The notes under the pieces: model-generated
Databases searched by the model: none
Seen by the model: the letters and a program-made list of their open reading frames with translations, nothing else
What the model was told of the DNA's origin: nothing
Shown here: positions 61,497-64,000 of the stretch, piece by piece
Position numbering within the stretch: the first letter of the stretch is position 1
How the letters are laid out: each line of letters starts with the position of its first letter
From: an uncultured Bacteroidales bacterium
Lineage (GTDB): Bacteria; Bacteroidota; Bacteroidia; Bacteroidales; Paludibacteraceae
Length of the DNA: 64,000 nt
Assembly: GCA_946185835.1 (NCBI GenBank)
Contig: CAMHKW010000008.1
Location: 1 to 64,000 of the forward strand
Direction: 5' to 3'
Position numbers and translations under genes: made by a program

Positions 61497-64000
61497 TTAT
61501 TTTGTTCTTCGCCCAACTGCATCGTAGCGTTTGCCATCGGGCAAGATGATATATACATGTCCGTCTTCTATCACCTTGCGAGGGCTCCATTGTTTCTGAA
61601 CTTCTACCTCGTCAATATCGGTAACCACGATGGTATAGGTGGCTGTTGCCCAATCGGAAACCTCCGGTAGGGTGGTGCGCACCTTCCACTCGACGGAGTA
61701 GTTGCCGGGCTGCTGACTTGAGAAATCGAGTTCGGCACCATTGTGGTCGATAGCGGCAGAGTAGATAATATTCTCGCCTTGTGTGAGTACGAACTCATAC
61801 TCCGTTGCGCCTTGTACTGCATCCCATAGGAAATAGACGAAGTTGCCATCCTGTTCAGTTCTGAGGTTCTTCGGGGTGTAATCCACCGGCGTGCCGTTCT
61901 TGTGATACTGAGCTGTTACGCTGAGGTCTGACTGCACATTGGTGAACGCCTTGTCCCAACCGACGAAGGTGTAGCCGTCGCGCTGAGGAGCCTGAGGTGC
62001 GGTGGCAGACTTGCCTTGTTCGACCGTTTGGGTTGTGATTACGGTGCCGTCCCAAGAGTAGAAGGTAACGGTGAAATATGTGGGTTCCACAGGTGTGTTA
62101 TCTTTGATAGCCGCAATGCGTATCTGTCGGGTAGCGGTAACGCCCGAGCCGTCCACAGCGGTGGCTTTGACGGTGATAGTGCCGCCGTCGTTAGGTGTGC
62201 GGGCGGTGATGAGCCCTGACGATTGGTCGATGGTTGCTAATGTTGCCCCTTCGGTTATTTCCCAAACAACCTGTTTGTATGTGGTGTTGGACGGCATCAC
62301 CTCGGCATAGAGCAGGAGCATCAGGTTGTCGGCTGTGGTCTCGTACTTGCCGTTGGCAGAGAGTATGGTGAGCGTCTGTGCGTAGGTCATGGTTTTGGCC
62401 GCTACGCGATTGACGATATTCGAGCGCCCTTGTAGAGACGAGGCTGCGACTCGTCTCATGTCTGACGGGTTCTCATTGTCTGATGTGAGACGAGTCGAAG
62501 CCTCGTCTCTACGTGTCGGGTTCTCATCGTCTGATGTGAGACGAGTCGAAGCCTCGTCTCTACGTGTCGGGTTCTCATCGTCTGGTGTGAGACGAGTCGA
62601 AGCCTCGTCTCTACGTGTCGGGTTCTCATCGTCTGGTGTGAGACGAGTCGGAGCCTCGTCTCTACGACTGTCGGCGAGCACATACTCTATGGCGTAATAC
62701 GGTTGTGCGTCTTGCGGTGCGTAGTCGGTGTAGGATGTGTTGTACGACGAGACACTGGCAATCTGCGTAAATTCGATACTGGTGTTGTTGGTGTTGTTAT
62801 TGTCGGTTTTTTGTCCGCGCAAGATATTGTAGGAAACTACATCGGCTCCTACATATTGGTTCCAGATGAGGTTCCATTGGTTGTCGGTAGCGCCGCGGTT
62901 GATGGTGGTATGCACGGTTTGGTGAACAGGGCTTGCAGGAGTGCGTGTGCCGCCATTCATGATGCCGCGGATAGCGTAGCGCTCGGCGCGTTGCGAGGCG
63001 TCGGACGAGAGGTCGGTGAATCGACCATCTATGGTCGATACCACTCCGAGTTCGACGAATTGGTCGCGTATGTTGGTTTCTTTGAGCACTTGTATTTGTG
63101 GGAAGAGGTCGGCATCGGCATTCCAACTGATGATATTATGTCCGTCAGCGTCGGAGGTGACGAGCGCTATCTGAGGTAAGTTGTCCAAACTGATTATCTC
63201 TACGCTCTTTCTCAACTCGCCTGCACAGCCGTTTGCGTTGGTGAGGGTGAGGATAAGTTCGAGAGAGGAGAAGTTGGTCAGCGCATTTTCTTTGCTCCAT
63301 GCGCGGCGCGTGTCGAGTTGGAGTGTGTGACCGCTGAAGGTGAGTTGCGGGTCGCGTCCGTCGATACCTTTTTCTGTAACACTCTGCACAGTGCCGTTGA
63401 TGCTTATCTCAAGTTCTCCGTAGAGGTTGTCTGACCAACTGACATCAACAGAGCCGCCGTCGAAGAGAGCCGCGGGCAGGTCAGCGGAGCCGCTCACTTG
63501 GTCGGCATAGAGCATGCGGGTGTAGGTCTTGTCGCCGATAGTGAGTGTGATGGTCTTTGTTCCCTCATCTTCCCACGATACACGGTATGGTCCGAAGCCT
63601 GTGCCGGATATGATGGTGCCGCCGTCGAAGTCCCATACAGGTGTGCCGGTGCGGTCTTCCGACATGTAGGTAACTGTCACTTCGTCGTAGGTGCAGACGG
63701 TGGTAGGTGCATCAATAATCTGACGATCGATATTTACCGTAACCACATCAGAGAAGTCGGACATGAGGTTGCGCTGGTCGATAGCCTGCACTTGCACTTC
63801 GTAGTCGCCGGCGGTGAGCTCGGACAGCGGAACGAGGAAGCGTGTTGCCGACAGATACTTATGTGCGGGCAGATATGCCGTCTTACTGTTGAGTCCGTTC
63901 TGCGGCGAGATGACGAAGCTGCCTGAGCCTGAGCGTCCTGCATGTTTAACTGACAAGTTATAGCGCATCTGCACAGCGGGTGTGTGGTCGTCCTCAGCGG
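61497..64000 (-). CDS. Secreted multi-domain protein, 5' end beyond the window
   Basis: Partial gene. The frame stays open to the last base (codons before the first Met read AEDDHTPAVQ), so the N-terminus is missing. The visible part starts with a segment typical of proteins with FG-GAP/VCBS propellers (TPAVQMRYNLSVK ... YEVQVQAIDQRNLMSDFSD). It continues with PKD/Ig-like domains and an in-frame low-complexity insert (five RRDEASTRLTSDDENPT-type units, about 62429-62690). A BIG2-like domain (VVWEITEGATLATIDQSSGLITA), one InlB repeat (TVTFYSWDGTVI...GYTFVGWD), a fibronectin-like domain and the C-terminal tag GHVYIILPDGKRYDAVGRRTK follow. It is probably exported and attached at the surface; function unknown. 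Confidence 0.85.
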   Translation of the reverse strand, partial: AEDDHTPAVQMRYNLSVKHAGRSGSGSFVISPQNGLNSKTAYLPAHKYLSATRFLVPLSELTAGDYEVQVQAIDQRNLMSDFSDVVTVNIDRQIIDAPTTVCTYDEVTVTYMSEDRTGTPVWDFDGGTIISGTGFGPYRVSWEDEGTKTITLTIGDKTYTRMLYADQVSGSADLPAALFDGGSVDVSWSDNLYGELEISINGTVQSVTEKGIDGRDPQLTFSGHTLQLDTRRAWSKENALTNFSSLELILTLTNANGCAGELRKSVEIISLDNLPQIALVTSDADGHNIISWNADADLFPQIQVLKETNIRDQFVELGVVSTIDGRFTDLSSDASQRAERYAIRGIMNGGTRTPASPVHQTVHTTINRGATDNQWNLIWNQYVGADVVSYNILRGQKTDNNNTNNTSIEFTQIASVSSYNTSYTDYAPQDAQPYYAIEYVLADSRRDEAPTRLTPDDENPTRRDEASTRLTPDDENPTRRDEASTRLTSDDENPTRRDEASTRLTSDNENPSDMRRVAASSLQGRSNIVNRVAAKTMTYAQTLTILSANGKYETTADNLMLLLYAEVMPSNTTYKQVVWEITEGATLATIDQSSGLITARTPNDGGTITVKATAVDGSGVTATRQIRIAAIKDNTPVEPTYFTVTFYSWDGTVITTQTVEQGKSATAPQAPQRDGYTFVGWDKAFTNVQSDLSVTAQYHKNGTPVDYTPKNLRTEQDGNFVYFLWDAVQGATEYEFVLTQGENIIYSAAIDHNGAELDFSSQQPGNYSVEWKVRTTLPEVSDWATATYTIVVTDIDEVEVQKQWSPRKVIEDGHVYIILPDGKRYDAVGRRTK
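62429..62670. repeat. GAGACGAG hairpin repeat expanded in frame inside a coding sequence
   Basis: Four units of exactly 51 bp start at 62487, 62538, 62589 and 62640. Each carries GAGACGAGtcgaagcCTCGTCTC and is preceded by an inverted copy near 62430-62458. The same hairpin is intergenic elsewhere in the window (19504, 19598, 25205, 39894, 39940). 51 bp is 17 codons, so the gene's frame is kept. Confidence 0.9.

Noticed and set aside
62389-62697. Plus-strand reading frame opposite the right-edge gene
   Set aside because: It is open only because the 51-bp repeat lacks stops on both strands; the minus-strand frame continues through recognisable domains on each side.

Overview
The window looks like chromosomal DNA of a Bacteroidales (phylum Bacteroidota) bacterium. 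The support is two SusC/SusD pairs, a hybrid two-component regulator, promoters of the Bacteroidetes TTTG-N19/21-TAnnTTTG type, lipoproteins with MxGC/xxSC lipoboxes, BspA-like leucine-rich repeats, and many Listeria-Bacteroides (InlB-type) repeats. I cannot name a genus. I saw no rRNA, tRNA, CRISPR array, integrase or transposase.

Layout. (1) 1-13 kb, plus strand: a DUF4298 protein, then an envelope cluster. The cluster holds a lipoprotein efflux adaptor, an RND pump fused in frame to its outer-membrane factor, a small predicted outer-membrane protein, a TamB protein fused to an Omp85-type barrel, and a small lipoprotein. (2) 13-19.4 kb, plus strand: an MscS-type channel, a DUF389 membrane protein, a Gfo/Idh/MocA oxidoreductase and an unrecognised two-TM protein; the last three are 4 nt apart. 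(3) 19.7-22.6 kb, minus strand: a secreted endonuclease/exonuclease/phosphatase-fold protein and a GH53 galactanase. (4) 23-49 kb, minus strand: a fructan (levan/inulin) utilisation locus. Fructokinase, MFS sugar permease, GH32-A, GH32-B lipoprotein, DUF4960 lipoprotein, SusD2 and SusC2 follow the same order as the B. thetaiotaomicron BT1757-BT1763 locus. Next to them is a second module (SusC1, SusD1, two more DUF4960 proteins, GH32-C), and a fructose-sensor-type hybrid two-component regulator at the far end. (5) 49.4-50.1 kb, plus strand: an AqpZ aquaporin. (6) 50-64 kb, minus strand: three large secreted InlB-repeat proteins and a membrane-anchored TPR-AraC regulator. The last gene runs off the window end.

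How the fructan locus probably works: surface GH32-B and the DUF4960/SusD lipoproteins bind and cut the polymer, SusC1/SusC2 import the oligosaccharides, GH32-A and GH32-C act on them further, the MFS permease takes fructose into the cytoplasm, and fructokinase phosphorylates it. The regulator probably senses fructose in the periplasm. Three promoters in the locus (susC1, susC2, GH32-A) lack a -33 box. Each carries a GTTGCAA-type direct repeat with half-sites exactly 21 bp apart, and each has exactly 31 bp between the nearer half-site and the -7 box. This is a strong candidate operator for the regulator. A different motif (ACATTTTCGGTCA) is similarly placed before the TPR-AraC regulator gene and the neighbouring InlB-repeat gene.

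Intergenic regions are full of short palindromic and tandem repeats: an aaccggcg palindrome family, a GAGACGAG...CTCGTCTC hairpin family, and a gttagaccgcttcgctg family. One of these has expanded in frame inside the secreted-protein gene at the right edge.
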